A DNA stretch of 64,000 nt from Liolophura sinensis (lineage: Eukaryota > Mollusca > Polyplacophora > Chitonida > Chitonidae), in NCBI RefSeq assembly GCF_032854445.1, contig NC_088302.1:34839191-34903190 (forward strand), written 5' to 3'. Below are positions 8,718 to 21,388 of this stretch, in pieces (positions within the stretch are counted from its first letter, which is position 1; each line of letters begins with the position of its first letter). Position numbers and translations under genes: made by a program. Below the pieces are notes generated by a model, which worked only from the letters and a program-made list of their open reading frames with translations, was not told the origin of the DNA and searched no databases.

Positions 8718-11198
8718 ATGGCAATTAGTATGATTCAAGGGAAGCGATTTTACTGCCGGGAGTGGTGTTTTAGTAAAATAAATCATTGTTTGGAGAACCG
8801 ACCGACGGCGAAGACATGCGGAGCGCTGATCATGGGCGGGCCTGGGTGTGGGAAGACGGCGGTGTGCTGCGAGCTCGTCTGGCCTACGGCCGCTCAGGGT
8901 AAGCAAGCAAATTTGAACAGAAAACTGCTGGCTTATCACTTTTGTCAGGCACACGACGTGGAGACATTGTCTATAGCTAACTTCATCAATCATCTAGTCA
9001 AACAGCTGTTGGCATCGCAAATGATAATTGGCTTTCGGGAAAAACTTCAAGATCCCGCTCTCCAGCGGCTTCTCGAACCGAACGAATGCGAACGGTTTCC
9101 CGATGATGCTTTCAAAAAATGTGTGATTTTACCGTTAAATGCGATAGACCCCCCACCGCAGCCATTTTACATTTTGATAGATTCTATTGACGAGTCATTT
9201 TACCATGCGGCAAACACGGATGGTATCGTCGGAAGTCGCACTATTGCGGAATTATTAGCTAATCATCACCACTTGATACCATCCTGGTTATTACTAATTT
9301 GCTCTTCGCGCAAACAAAGCAAGTCTGTCACGAGAATGTTTACTGGCTTTCGGAAAATAAGTTTAGACGATTTGAGAAAGTCGCATGTGGTGCGCGACGT
9401 CCAGCAGTATATTTTGTGTCGCTTGGACCAGGAAGACGAGTTGAGACAACACTTAAGTAGGGAGACGGCAGAAATGCTAAATCAGCTGCACATCAAAAGT
9501 AATGGCTGTTTCTTGTATCTCGAGCGAGTTCTCGACGGCGTAGCAGAACATTTCATCATGTTACGGGAGATACGCGAGATCCCAGGCACGCTAAATGGCC
9601 TTTACTTATGGCTGTGTCAGCGACTCTTCGTGCGTAAACAGTTCGCCAAAATCCAGCCAATTCTAAACGTAATTCTAGCTGCCAGGCGGCCCCTGACTGT
9701 GGAAGAGATATACAACAGTACCAGAACCAGAAACAGTTTGCTATCCCGGGATGACTTTGATCGCCGACTGCAAATGTTGTCAAAAGTTCTCACCGACGGC
9801 AAAAATAACAGCCGAATTCTCTTCCATCATAGTTTTGCTGAGTGGTTGCTGGACGTGAAACATTGCACTCAGAAATATTTGTGTAATGCAGCCGACGGTC
9901 ATGGCATGTTGGCCATGAAAGCCACTTTATCAGCAGAAAAACTGAGCCCAGTGCAAGTTCATGACTTGGCCCTGCATCTGGTAAGATCAAACCTGCCTGC
10001 ACCCATACAACACCAACATCTGGTACAGTGGTTACTGCTGTCTGGGGCCAGCATAGAGGATAGCTTTAGTGTAGGGGTGCCCCAAGACCAGAAAGTGGTC
10101 AAACTCTTGCTTGATGCTGGCGCCAAAATGCCATCAGAGGAAACGAGTGCCAACAGTATTAAAAGTATTGTGGATCTTCCGTCGGCTGAAGATCCGGTCA
10201 AAAGTCTACAGGATTCCGTGGCATCTATTGAAGAGCAGGACACCAATGGCAGAACTGTGCTACTTAATGCTGCCCACCAAGGAAACCTGGACTTGTTCAA
10301 AGCTGCCTTGGAGAAAAAAGGTAATGTGGAAGCCATTGACAAAACAGGACAGACTGCGATTAACCTTGCAGCTCGACAAGGTCACACGGCCATTGTGGCC
10401 TGTCTTCTCAAGGCAGATGCCTTTGTTGACCATACTGACAATGATGGCTGGACAGCACTTCGGTCATCAGCCTGGGGTGGTCATACGGATGTGGTCAGCT
10501 TACTTCTTGAGGGTGGTTCAGAAGTGGACCATGCTGATAGCGATCAGCGGACAGCTCTTCGGGCTGCGGCATGGGGTGGGCATGACGATATCGTCTTGAA
10601 ACTTTTAGAACACGGTGCCAACGTGAACAAAGTGGATAATGAAGGGAGGACGGCTTTAATCGCCGCAGCGTACATGGGCCACACTGAGATCGTGGAACAC
10701 CTTCTCGACCATGGGGCGGACATTAACCACGAGGACTGTGATGGACGAACCGCATTGTCCGTGGCTGCGCTGTGTATACCGGCGAGCGAGGGTCATGCCA
10801 ATGTGGTCAGTCTGTTACTGGAGCGTGGGGCTGAAGTGGACCATAGGGACCATGATGGCATGACGCCATTATTGGTTGCCGCTTACGAAGGTCACAGAGA
10901 AGTGTGTGAGCTGTTACTGGAGTGGGATGCTGATGTTGACCACAGCGACAACAACAACCGCACACCCCTGTTAGCAGCTGCGTCCATGGGGCACTCTGCA
11001 GTGGTCAGCCTGTTGCTGTTTTGGGGTGCTGCTATTGACACAATCGACACTGAGGGCCGCACCGTCTTGAGTATTGCAGCGGCTCAGGGCAGCCCCGATG
11101 TGGTTTCACAGCTGTTGGACCGAGGACTGGATGAGATGCACAGAGATAATGCTGGATGGACGCCTCTACACATGGCTGCCTACGAAGGCCACAAAAAG
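8718..11198 (+). CDS. ANKRD50: ANKRD50 orthologue, first coding exon (residues 1-827)
   Basis: This encodes the N-terminal part of an ANKRD50-like protein, an endosomal recycling scaffold in vertebrates. The ATG has a strong context (AACCATGG), and an in-frame TAA lies just upstream at 8703-8705. Residues 1-25 include the typical lead-in [21 protein letters not shown]-like P-loop domain follows: Walker A GGPGCGKT at 40-47, Walker [10 protein letters not shown] at 151-159 and a sensor-like LLLICSSR at 191-198. A probable winged-helix region carries [14 protein letters not shown] near 366-379. A degenerate ankyrin pair lies around 432-470, and canonical 33-residue ankyrin repeats run from 508, mostly of the form DxxGRTxLxxAAxxGH. 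Repeat 6 (673-710) carries a five-residue insertion. The exon ends inside repeat 10 (810-842) at AAG|GTGAGT, phase 0. Reading through the donor would add only VSSI before a stop. Base composition is clearly less AT-rich than the flanking intron. Identification is by my recognition of the domain order and repeat sequence and not by a search. Confidence 0.93.
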
Positions 11199-11218
11199 GT
11201 GAGTTCCATCTAATGCAT

Positions 11219-11845
11219 CTTTCATAGTCATGTTTTTCGCAGGCATATATGGTCCTTTTCAAAGTCATGTGACCTTTTCACAGTCATTATATATTTTCTT
11301 TGTTGTTCATGAATATTTCATAGTCTTTCATGAACCTACTCGTATTCATAATGGACCTTTTCATACTCATACTGTACCATTTCATAGTCATATATGTACC
11401 TTTTCATAGTCATTTGGATCCTCTTCATAGACTCGTTTGGAGCTTTTCATAGTCCTGTATGGATCTTTTTAAAGTCATATATGACCTATTCATAGTCAGA
11501 TTTTTACAGTCATGTATGACCTATTCATAGTCAGCTTTTCATAGTTATATATGACCTATTCAGTCATCTTTTCATAGTCATATATGACCTATTCATAGTA
11601 ATCTTTTCATAGTCATATATGACTTATTCATAGTAATATTTTCATAGGCATATATGACCTATTCATAGTCAGCTTTTCATAGTTATATATGACCTATTCA
11701 GTCATCTTTTCATAGTCATATATGACCTATTCATAGTCAGCTTTTCATAGTCATATATGACCTATTCATAGTCAGCTTTTCATAGGCATATATGACCTAT
11801 TCATAGTCAGCTTTTCATAGGCATATTTCAAGGTCTTACGTGTGT
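11219..11845 (+). repeat. 35-bp tandem array at the start of the intron
   Basis: Repeats of about 35 bp with the core CTTTTCATAGTCATATATGA followed by CCTATTCATAGTCAG. Some units are 33 bp. The array is degenerate at its left edge, where it starts about 20 bases after the splice donor, and most regular from 11500 to 11830. It has no coding potential. Confidence 0.85.
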
Positions 11846-12085
11846 ACCATTTCATGATAGCTATACAGACTTTTCATAGTCACATGAAAGCCATATGCAT
11901 TCATATATTTACAGACTTTGCTGTTAGTAAAAGAGTTATATGAGACATGTACATGTATGTACGAGGTGACTAATGTCTGTCACCAGTTACTGTTTTAATC
12001 CATGTCAGAAGACCTCACTTATATATGGACACCTGTTATGGGCTGCCTGTTATTACATCCCAATGATATGTGTTTTCACCAGACT

Positions 12086-12145
12086 AATAAAGCATAACAT
12101 GGAGTGCAATTTTTCTCAAGGTCTTTGTTATTGTCTTTGTGTGGC
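12086..12145 (+). promoter_or_regulatory. Candidate intronic polyadenylation site
   Basis: AATAAA at 12086-12091 is followed at the usual distance by a U- and GU-rich stretch at about 12119-12145 (GGTCTTTGTTATTGTCTTTG then TGTGG). Use of this site would end a transcript about 0.9 kb into the long intron, leaving the 831-residue frame that stops at 11213. Such hexamers also occur by chance in AT-rich DNA. Confidence 0.3.
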
Positions 12146-12174
12146 AAACAACTTGTTACAATCACTATTAGATT

Positions 12175-12330
12175 TCTGCATAGGTTATCCCATGTCAAGT
12201 GCATAGGTTATCTCATGTTTCTGCATAGGTTATCACATGCATTTGCCAAGCTTATACCACACTGTTACATAGGTTACTAATGTCTTATGTTTTTGCATTG
12301 TTTATCCAATGCTTTTTGCATAGGTTATTC
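12175..12330 (+). repeat. Degenerate short repeat (CATAGGTTATCxCATG)
   Basis: Five or six irregularly spaced copies of a motif like GCATAGGTTATCCCATG occur here (for example near 12180, 12202, 12225 and 12318), separated by variable spacers. It looks like a decayed minisatellite. Confidence 0.6.
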
Positions 12331-15082
12331 CATTCTCAACATGATTCAAGAGATTGATGATTCAGTACCCACAGCCTTCCTCTCAGATAACATCATACTG
12401 TATTCTGTAATTAACATCAGATGTTAACGAAAATATTTACATATGTGTATATATACCATTTAGAGAGAGAGAGAGATAGAGAGAGAGAGCAAGGATGCAT
12501 GTTCCGAACACACCATAACAGATAGATAGGCCTGACCATGACAGTTGATTGCAGTCTGTACCTTGGGGTTTACAGCTACATAGACAGTTACAGCTGTTGC
12601 CCTTACCACACAGCAGTGTAGACCAACTACAAATGAATCCCACATAATAAATCTGGCCTGTGGACAGCTGGAAATGTCCACACTGAGTGAACCTTAGCTA
12701 ATGTTCTTCATTATAAAACCTGGCCCTGTACTTGGCTGTTGCTACGTGCAAGTATGGGGGATTTGTACTGTTTAACGATTCATAATGGCAAGAGGGTTTA
12801 ATTTTTATCTCCTAGTAACCTATAAATAACATGTGTATATGTCTGAAAGATTTAAAGTAGTTATTGCAGTGAGAACATTCTAAGAACAGAGTACTGAAAA
12901 GCATGAAGCTAAAACGTTCTTTTTGGTTCAGATATTGTTCATAAATTAAGTCCGGAGTGCTATTCTGCATTTGTATACTGTAATCTTCAACCATTTCAAC
13001 CTCTAAAGCACTTTCAAACAGTGGAGTTTATGTAGACAGTTATTATGAAAATGTCACTAAAATGATTTATTTGTGTCACCTAAGATGCTAGTTTCATAAT
13101 CAGCAAATTGTTTCTATGTGCCCTATAGTTCTGTCAGAATGTTTCAAAATTATGGTTGCAGAGGGTGTTGAAAAGGTTGCATAATTAGTGTTCATAAAAA
13201 AAAACACTTGTAGCAATATTTTAATTTGGACAGTGGGAGGAATGAAGAAAATTGAAATGTGATTTAGCATGTACATGTACAAGCCAAATTGCACATATTT
13301 AATAGCTGGCAATATTTTATGGCCTATTTCATACTGAGCACTGGTGTTTATTGGAAGAAGTCAGTAACTCCAGAATAAGTTGTTGTTTTGTCCTTTGGTA
13401 AAGATCACATTCCAGTTTGACTCATGACTGAGTTTTCTTAATTTTTTTGTTTATTTCCCATATGATACAGACACTTTTTCTTTGCAATGAAACACATGCC
13501 TTTTCAACTTTTTTTAATGAGGTCTGTTAATGAAGTCTGTTAGTTACTTTACAAAATAATTGTGTTATGTAGATTTTATCAGAGTGATTAATAAGCCAAA
13601 GGAATGTTAATCAGCAGTTCAGCTACCTCACTATAGTCTATAGGGTAACTTTGACATATATCTAAGAGCAGATGAGTTATTATTATTGACCTACTGTAAT
13701 CATCTATTAATCTTAGGATTAATTATTTCTTATTAGCTGAGTGTAATCTGGTAAATTTAGTTTCTTTGTGTTTCCAGGGTTGTAACACATCTGCCGGAAG
13801 ATATTTATTTGTATATTTATGTATGTAACTTTCTTTTGGTGATCCTGCAGGAATATTTACCAATACGAGTCACATTTTGTGAAATTTTAAACATTTTTAC
13901 CGTTCATTATTCATATAGGGGCCTAACCTTTTATTACCAGTTACTCTGGGATGACATGTATATGAGTAAATTGTATATATACTTAAGCTTTTGAAGCTAT
14001 TTATAAATTTCACATTCATGCCAAGCTAGTAAGGTATATAAATATTTAACAGTTTGAATTAGAAATGTAACACTGAAACGCTTGCATTGACACAAGCAGG
14101 AAATGTAGAATGAGCTCATTATTGGAATGCTGGAAAGAAAGAAGGGGAAAAAAATAGACACTGTTCATGGCATGTGATCTAAGGCAGCTCTATGAAGGAG
14201 CTGGTGATAATTTATTCATTCCACAGCCTTCGTAATCCAAGTTACTCGATACATCATTTACTGTGATCAGGTGATCGCCGAGAGCAGTGCATATCCTGAG
14301 CTGTTTCGTGTTAAGTCATGTACTGTCGCTTTCTCCGGATGAGGCCATCGCACGGCTGAGGCCTCATGAATATTCATGAACCAAGCTGTTGACATGGCTG
14401 CAGCCATATCACGCGTTGCATTGTCCATTGGAACAGCAGCTAGATTATGTAGCTGCATGCATGCACAGTCCGTACATCAGTGCTAGCTGCTTCCCTGGCC
14501 CCTTCTCTGCAAGGATCATGTGTTTTCTCTGTCTTTGAAAAGCAGACAAGACCTCAGCCAGCCTGTCGTTTTCCTCGATCTGTTGAAGCACAGCCAGCGC
14601 TGTGTTTCTCTGCATCATGTGAAGCTCTCTCTCAAAGACAAGCTGTATTGATTTGGAACAGGCCAGATCAAATGAGTGTGAAATTCCAGCCTCCCTTGTG
14701 TACCCAGGCCAATATTTGTATTTTACTTGCTTTGCCTAAAGAATCTGCTATTTTGCTTGACATACCTTAATAAATTACAAATGTCTTTGAGAACAGAACT
14801 TTGATCATTGTTGTCCCTGAAAACCCCAGTGTACATACGACCCTGTTGCTTGCAATGCTGTCTGCAGATTATGAATAAAAGAATAGTTATACTTATATAT
14901 AACTGCTCTCCCTTTCTGTTTAAAGCCTTCTTAATATTAACCAAAATTGATTTTAAATACATCACAACATTGACACCCATGAGGAGTGTGAAATTTGCTT
15001 GTACTTGCTTGTACATGTATGTATATTATAACTTAATTATAGTTCAAATGAAATTTGCTTGATACTTATATTTATTAATTTT
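12331..15082. other. Intron interior, unique AT-rich sequence
   Basis: Holds a GA microsatellite (about 12463-12490) and otherwise no element I can support. Short open frames (for example 14480-14770 and 14808-15062) have no domain and no splice context. Confidence 0.5.
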
Positions 15083-15190
15083 TTTTATTTATTTGATTGG
15101 TGTTTTCTGCCTTATTTTTCTGAGAATACTTATACGACAGCTGCTAACTTGTACAACAACTGCTAGCATTATGGTCCGAAGAAACTGGGC
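15083..15190 (-). mobile_element. SINE family A 3' fragment, reverse strand
   Basis: The minus strand reads as a diverged family A tail. On the plus strand TTTATTTGATTGGTGTTTTC is followed by TGAGAATACTTATACGACAG and CTGCTAGCATTATGG, mirroring the tail of the copies at 5917 and 31028. The GCTGC/CTGCTAG part appears locally duplicated. The head is missing. Confidence 0.65.
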
Positions 15191-16738
15191 ATAATTTTTG
15201 CACTGCTGGTATGTAAACTGCATCAAATTTTTTGGGCAGTGTGGATATAAGTAAAGACTTGCTTATTCACAGTAGAAAGAAACCATGAGTAGAGGGAAGA
15301 AAATATTTACTCAATGATTTCTCCATGAAAATTGATTTAAAGGAGTCTGCAGTAGCCACTCTGGGAAGATCAAAGAAGGCTAATGACTGTCTCTCAGAAG
15401 GCACTAGATCAGACCTAATTTATGAAGAGAATTGAAGTATAAACACTATCTGATTGATGGAAGTTAAAATTTGGACCATAAACATGGAGGCTATAGACAT
15501 TAAGACAGACCAGGGGAGCTGTAGTCAGCTTTTGAGCTTTGATGCTCAACACCCCTTCCTGTGTTTAGTCCAGATCATCACCCAATTAGGACCACTCCTT
15601 GTCAGTGACAGGGCACTTGTGACTTCTGGGTGGGCTCTGTGCCCCTTGACACAGTTGGGTGCTTGTTGACCCAGTTGGGTACAAGTATGAGATGTTAAGT
15701 CAAGTCGCCCTACCCAGATTCCCCAATCTTTTCCAATTTTGAAAAGTATTTTAATATATAAAATTAATCAAATGGTTACCCCACCCAAAAAGAATTCCAT
15801 TCAGACTGTGAAAATGCTTACTGAGGGGTAAGAAGCCACAGGAATGGCAGACGTTGTAAAGACTGATATGCATGGTTTTTATAATCCCAGAACTCTTCCA
15901 CCAGTTATAATGCAGCAGTCATGCTTAATTTATGTTATTTTATGTAATTTGAATCAAAACTGTGTCTTTCACTGCATCCAGCAGATATGTCAGAAACCTG
16001 GCAAAGAAATGAATATTCTTGTGTAAGGTGCTAAACACTCAAGAAAATAAATACATAAATAATTGATGGTAATCTAGATTGATGTGGTTCAGTTACTGTG
16101 TCTAGGAGCCTAACAAACATACATACATAATTATGTTGTTTTGTAAAGGAAGCTAGAATATCCAAGAGATCGCAATGTCCCTAAAAGCTGTAAAATCTCT
16201 TGTATAAATTGCAAATATTGCAAAACACTCTAGAAAGTAACAAAGCTTGAACACAATAAAATTGGTTAATGAATGTGACCATATATAGCTCAAACAGGTG
16301 TTTCTGATATTGCCCTTGAAATGTCGTTTTATGCATGGTATTAATGTGAGTCAAAATAAATGCAGACGTTCATGTCCTGATGCAGAATACCTTACAAAAA
16401 GAGTTCCATAGCTGAAGTTTTGGTAATTGAGCCATATCTTTTTGTTATCAGGGACATAATTGCAATATCAGTGTTTCCATAGAAATTTAATATAAGCCCA
16501 GATGCTTTTTTAACAAGAAAATGACACTAACCTCTATTTATGTCAAGTTCCCATCAGCCACCTGCCTGGTCACATGACAAAGCAACCATCTTTTATGTGC
16601 CTTTTGTGTCCCTCACCTGTGTACATATGAATGTAAAGTCTGAAATAGAAAGATAACGTGAATCGTTTGATGATAAAGATCATTGATGTACTTCTGAGAT
16701 GTAAATCACACACATCATGGGTTTTTTCATGTATTAAA
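15191..16738. other. Intron interior, no supported feature
   Basis: AT-rich unique sequence. Short open frames (15454-15669, 15844-16026) lack domains. Only common simple motifs are visible. Confidence 0.5.
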
Positions 16739-17446
16739 AATCTGTGACTAATGTGCTATCTAGTTTTGTATGATTTGGCAGGTGGATTAGCTGGTTAGCA
16801 CTAGATCATTAAAACACCATAGTCATTTGGCTTTTTGCTTTCTAGTCTTGTGGATTTTTCCACTAGTGGAATCTGTGACTAATGTGCTATCTAGTTTTGT
16901 ATGATTTGGTAGATGGATTAGCTGGTTAGCACTAGACCATTAAAACACCATAGTCATTTGGCTTTTTGCTTTCTAGTCTTGTGGATTTTTCCACTAGTGG
17001 ATTCTGTGACTAATGTGCTATCTAGTTTTGTATGATTTGTTAGGTGGATTAGCTGGTTAGCACTAGATCATTAAAACACCACAGTCATTTGGCTTTTTGC
17101 TTTCTAGTCTTGTGGATTTTTCCACTAGTGGAATCTGTGACTAATGTGCTATCTAGTTTTGTATGATTTGGTAGCTGGATTAGCTGGTTAGCACTAGACC
17201 ATTAAAACACCATAGTCATTGGGCTTTTTGCTTTCTAGTCTTATGGATTTTTCCACTAGTGGAATCTGTGACTAATGTGCTATCTAGTTTTGTATGATTT
17301 GGTAGCTGGATTAGCTGGTTAGCACTTGATCATTAAAACACCATAGTCATTTGGCTTTTTGCTTTCTAGTTTTGTGGTTTTTCCCATAAGTGGAATCTGT
17401 GACTAATCCAGTTTTTTGTATGGTTTGGTAGCTGGGTTATTATTGT
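16739..17446 (+). repeat. 131-bp tandem satellite, five full units plus a partial
   Basis: CTGTGACTAATGTGCTATCT recurs at 16742, 16873, 17004, 17135, 17266 and 17397, an exact 131-bp spacing with few differences between units. Each full unit contains GGATTAGCTGGTTAGCACTA and a perfect 12-bp palindrome TCCACTAGTGGA (degraded in the last). The sixth unit decays after about 45 bp. The constant spacing and high similarity suggest recent unequal exchange. Confidence 0.95.
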
Positions 17447-18240
17447 TGATTACCATATGTAAATGTAATACTGTGTGAAGGGCAAAAACATACTTTCAGC
17501 AACATATTCCAACACAGAGACATGTACATATGCAGCCAAAATCTGTCACACAAAGCACGTTGAAGGGCATACCAGTGTATCTGCTTCTTATCAAAAGCCA
17601 TTAATGGGACAGATAATATTCATTTATGTTTTGATTTTATCTGTATATGAATCCATCCATAAACCTGACAATTGTCACATGGACAAAAACTCCTGGACAA
17701 CAGCGCCAATCTTCAAGAAAATAAAGGAATAAATAGTTAGCAATAAGCCGGAAATATTCTTGTATTTATAACCATTGCATCAGAAAGAAAAAGATTCTTT
17801 AAGGGCAAGAAAAGATAAGCATCTTTTATGAATATGTAAAATAGAGTTACATAGATTTCATGTAAATCAACTTGTTGAATGCATTTTTTTAAGCAAACGT
17901 TTACAGGCATGCATACAGTGCTCAAACACTCAAATTCTGAAAATAATTGCTGTTAAAAGTATTTTGTATTGAAATCTGAAAAGTTCAATGCTCTCCAATA
18001 TGTATTTTTTCTAGGAAAGTAAGAAACTTCTTGGCACCATGAAAACTTAAGCATTTACATATACATATTTGCAGGTGTAGTCTTTCATACTTTTTTTTTC
18101 TTGTTTAAAAAGCAAGCTTAACATTGCATGCATGATTATTCTGGATAATTTTATGTCAAATTAAAATCAGTTGCTGTTAAAATTAAAATTAAAATATTCA
18201 TACTTGAATCTTGTGGTAAGTACTCTGAATTTGTTAAGGG

Positions 18241-18287
18241 GAGGATTGGGGGTGGGGTGGGGGGGGGGGGGGTGGTGGTGGTGGTGA
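18241..18287 (+). repeat. Poly-G / GGT tract
   Basis: G-rich run with a 12-G core followed by GGT repeats, on the transcribed sense strand of the intron. It could fold as an RNA G-quadruplex. Confidence 0.85.
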
Positions 18288-18478
18288 AAGGCGCAAACAA
18301 CACATGTACTAAATTAATTATTCATACAAATACACAAACCTACTTTCGGTCATGATAATTGCTCACATAAAAAGAAGACACAGTGTAATTATCCAAGCGA
18401 CACATTTCTAGTTTATGGTATTTAGGTGAATGTGGGTTGTGTTGAATTATGATGTTAAATAGCTCAGCTGTACTATTG

Positions 18479-18556
18479 TTAGCACTAGACCATTAAAGCA
18501 CCATAGTCATTTGGCTTTTTGCTTTCCATTCATGTGGCTTTTTCCACTAGTGGCTA
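18479..18556 (+). repeat. Isolated partial copy of the 131-bp unit
   Basis: TTAGCACTAGACCATTAAAG, CACCATAGTCATTTGGCTTT and TTTCCACTAGTGG match part of the 131-bp satellite unit about 1 kb upstream, with several substitutions. It is a solitary 78-bp segment, which shows that the unit exists outside the array. Confidence 0.8.
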
Positions 18557-21043
18557 AAGTCATATGTCAGGTAGATGTTTAGGATAACAAGATTTATACC
18601 TGTAGTAATTTGTTGTCTTTATAGACAGCTGTTTGCCTTGCATTTACAGGTGCACTGAACATTTGTGTGTTTAAGTACCATACCGTTGAGCTTGACTACA
18701 TTCTTTATTCTATTGTAAAATGCGGACATGGTTCACTGATTCACATGGCTGTTTGTCACACTGGCCCTATTTTTTTTTCTTCTTCATGTGTGTTTAAAAT
18801 TAAACTTGGTAGTTATAGAAAGGCCCGATTATTTTAATTAACTAAACTGTAGCAGTAATTAGTCCTGCTTGTAATTGTAATTCTTCTTTGTTGAAAGTTA
18901 CCGGTTGAACTATTATCACAAACTACAGGTAGATCTAAATTTTTCACATGTTTGTCTTAAAAATGCAACTGCCAAACTATGACGAAGGACGTAATAACAT
19001 CTTCCCAGATGTATTCATTAGGAATGCAATGTAGTGTCACTTACATTGTACGCTCTTATATATCGACAGAGTAATTGGTTTAAGTGACATAAGGAAGTAT
19101 TCATTCACATGATCATGTGCAGATATCAGTACGATCCAGCTGTCTGCTGCCAATATTTAATCAAAACATAAAGGTTAATTAATTCCAAATACTGACTCAG
19201 TTTTAACAATATAGTACATTCATGCATATACAGCGTAAATAAGGCTTTCGTCTACTGGACAGAATAAAATGTACGACTTCACTGTAGCGCACATTTAATG
19301 ATCAGTGTAGTGTTGATGAAACGCATAAATTAAAGAATTAATTAGGAAGGAAGTTAAATGGAATGCTATTTTTAGCTCTAACAATCACTATCGTAGAGAA
19401 GATAATACATTTATTGACAATTGTTGTATAATGTTTATTTTCTCAGTCAGAATCCATGAAACTGACCCTCATTATATTTTACAGTATGGTATTAATTAGC
19501 AATGAAATATAAAATAAACAGATTATTTACAAACACAAAGGCTTCAGTATAACTAGGAACAATATAACTAGTTTCCGACTGTCACATTAAATATGTTTGG
19601 TAAAATAAATCTCTGTGTTAGTAAGCCATATACAGCAGCCATATTGGTACATGTTAACTGTTGGCACTGGATGTGATCTCTGTAGTCTCGGTGGTTAAAT
19701 GAGCGTGTGTCAAGGATGGGTATATTTAGCCAGTTGTAATTGAAAGTTCTGGGAGATGGGCAAGACTGAAGTTGTGGGTGAGGACATGTGGCGTTCATTT
19801 CCTGTAATCCTGATGTATAAACCTTTCACTCAAAATGAGGCAATGGTGAACTCCTGTTGATTTCCTGACCCCTGCGACCTCCACATCCTGACCAATCATC
19901 AAACATCCTCTTCCTGCCCACTTGGGCTATTTAGGCATAGTGTATTCTTATTTTTTAAATCAAAAAATTCAAGAAAAAAGACAATAGTAGAGGCAAATAA
20001 AGGTTTTAAAATATTGTTTTTACTGCAGAAACTCATATTATTCTATTAGCATACTATTCTACAGGGATATGTTATCTAATTTTCAAACAAACCTGGATCA
20101 AATACAAGAGGGATTTGTTTCATTAATAATTGATAGAATTTCCCTGATATAAAAGCACTGTATATCTGTTGATGTATGTTTACAGCATTGCCAGAAGTGT
20201 TCTTTTTTATTGTTTACTATTCTCAAGATATCAGGATTATGAACACAGCTTGGCTTATATACATGTGGTTGTCACATGCTATGGGTGATGCTTAGCACAG
20301 CTCTGTCCAACAAGTGGTTTGACTAAGTACTTCAGTCTGTTTTAAAATAAACACTTCATATCATATCCAGAATGTCTGAGAGCTGGCAAGTCGAAAGCAC
20401 AATGATGTTTACTAGAGAGATTTTATGCCTAGTGGTAGTTGTAAGCACTGAACAATTCTTCATGATACCATGCGTGACCCAAGATGTCATGATAATAGTG
20501 AAGTTGGTGCTCCATTTAGACCGGGAGTTCTGGTGTGAAAATAGGGAGTGACAGGCCACAATGACAGGCGTGCTGCTCGACTGTAAGAATATAATACAGA
20601 GGATCTCATCAGTAAAGCATGAAGTGAAAAGAATAGGGGAAAGCTTTCTTCTTTCTCGATTTTGAGAAGATATTCATCTTGGTGACGAAGGAATTTTGTA
20701 GGATAGGAGACGAAAATGTTTTCACCGGTCATAACACATAGAGAAAGTTTGATAATAGCTAGGCTTTTTCTGAACACATTAAGCACAAGTGAATGCTACA
20801 AATGACTGGTTGATAACAAATAGCTTAAACGTTTGGTGGTTATTGCTGTCAGGCACTGATCTCCATAACCAGAACCTCAGGAATCATGACAAAAAGTTAA
20901 GCATCCAAAAAAGACATTTTGTCATTTGGTGGCAATTTATATTCTCATTTTAAACGGTTGAAGTACTTTTACTTTTAAGATATAAAAACACGTTGTCTCC
21001 ATTTCGAGTTGCATGGATATGGTTGTCTTCCTTTAAAATGGTA
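18557..21043. other. Intron interior, no supported feature
   Basis: Unique AT-rich sequence. I see no repeat family, exon or RNA gene with adequate support. Confidence 0.5.
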
Positions 21044-21388
21044 ATCGCTTTGGTGGCCTAATGGTTAGAGTGTCCAGTTCGAAGTTGGGAGATATGGGAT
21101 CAAATCTGGGTTGGGTCATACTAAATATGTTCAAAATGGAGCTTTTTGCTGCCTCGCATGACATTCAGCACTGACAGCTTAGAGCAAGGAAAGAGGACTG
21201 TTTGGCTCAGTGTCTGTGTAATTTAACTGGGTGAGGTATCATATCTGGTGTTTCGGCATGATACTTCAGTGGCGGCAGTACTTTGGTGTCATAGACTCAC
21301 ATTGCCGCAAGAAGACACAATATATGTGCGCACACCTGATGACTCTTTGTCGCCATATGACAAGCATACATACATACATACATACATC
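21044..21388 (+). mobile_element. SINE family B copy with CATA tail
   Basis: The head TCGCTTTGGTGGCCTAATGG, TTAGAGTGTCC and the following GGGATCAAATCTGGG resemble pol III A and B boxes. The body contains GCTGCCTCGCATGACATTCA, a central block TGGTGTTTCGGCATGATACT followed by TCAGTGGCGGCAG, and AAGACACAATATATGTGCGC. The end is a CATA repeat (about 21364-21388). It is collinear with the copy at 58206 and more diverged. Target duplications are not clear. Confidence 0.8.

Noticed and set aside
8691-8993. Minus-strand frame over the start of ANKRD50, and similar frames inside the coding exons
   Set aside because: Antisense shadows of a strongly supported coding exon.
13839-13905. Cryptic exon after CCTGCAG at 13850
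   Set aside because: The sequence after the acceptor has no ankyrin-like or other recognisable coding content, and the exon join from 11198 to 49070 is already complete.
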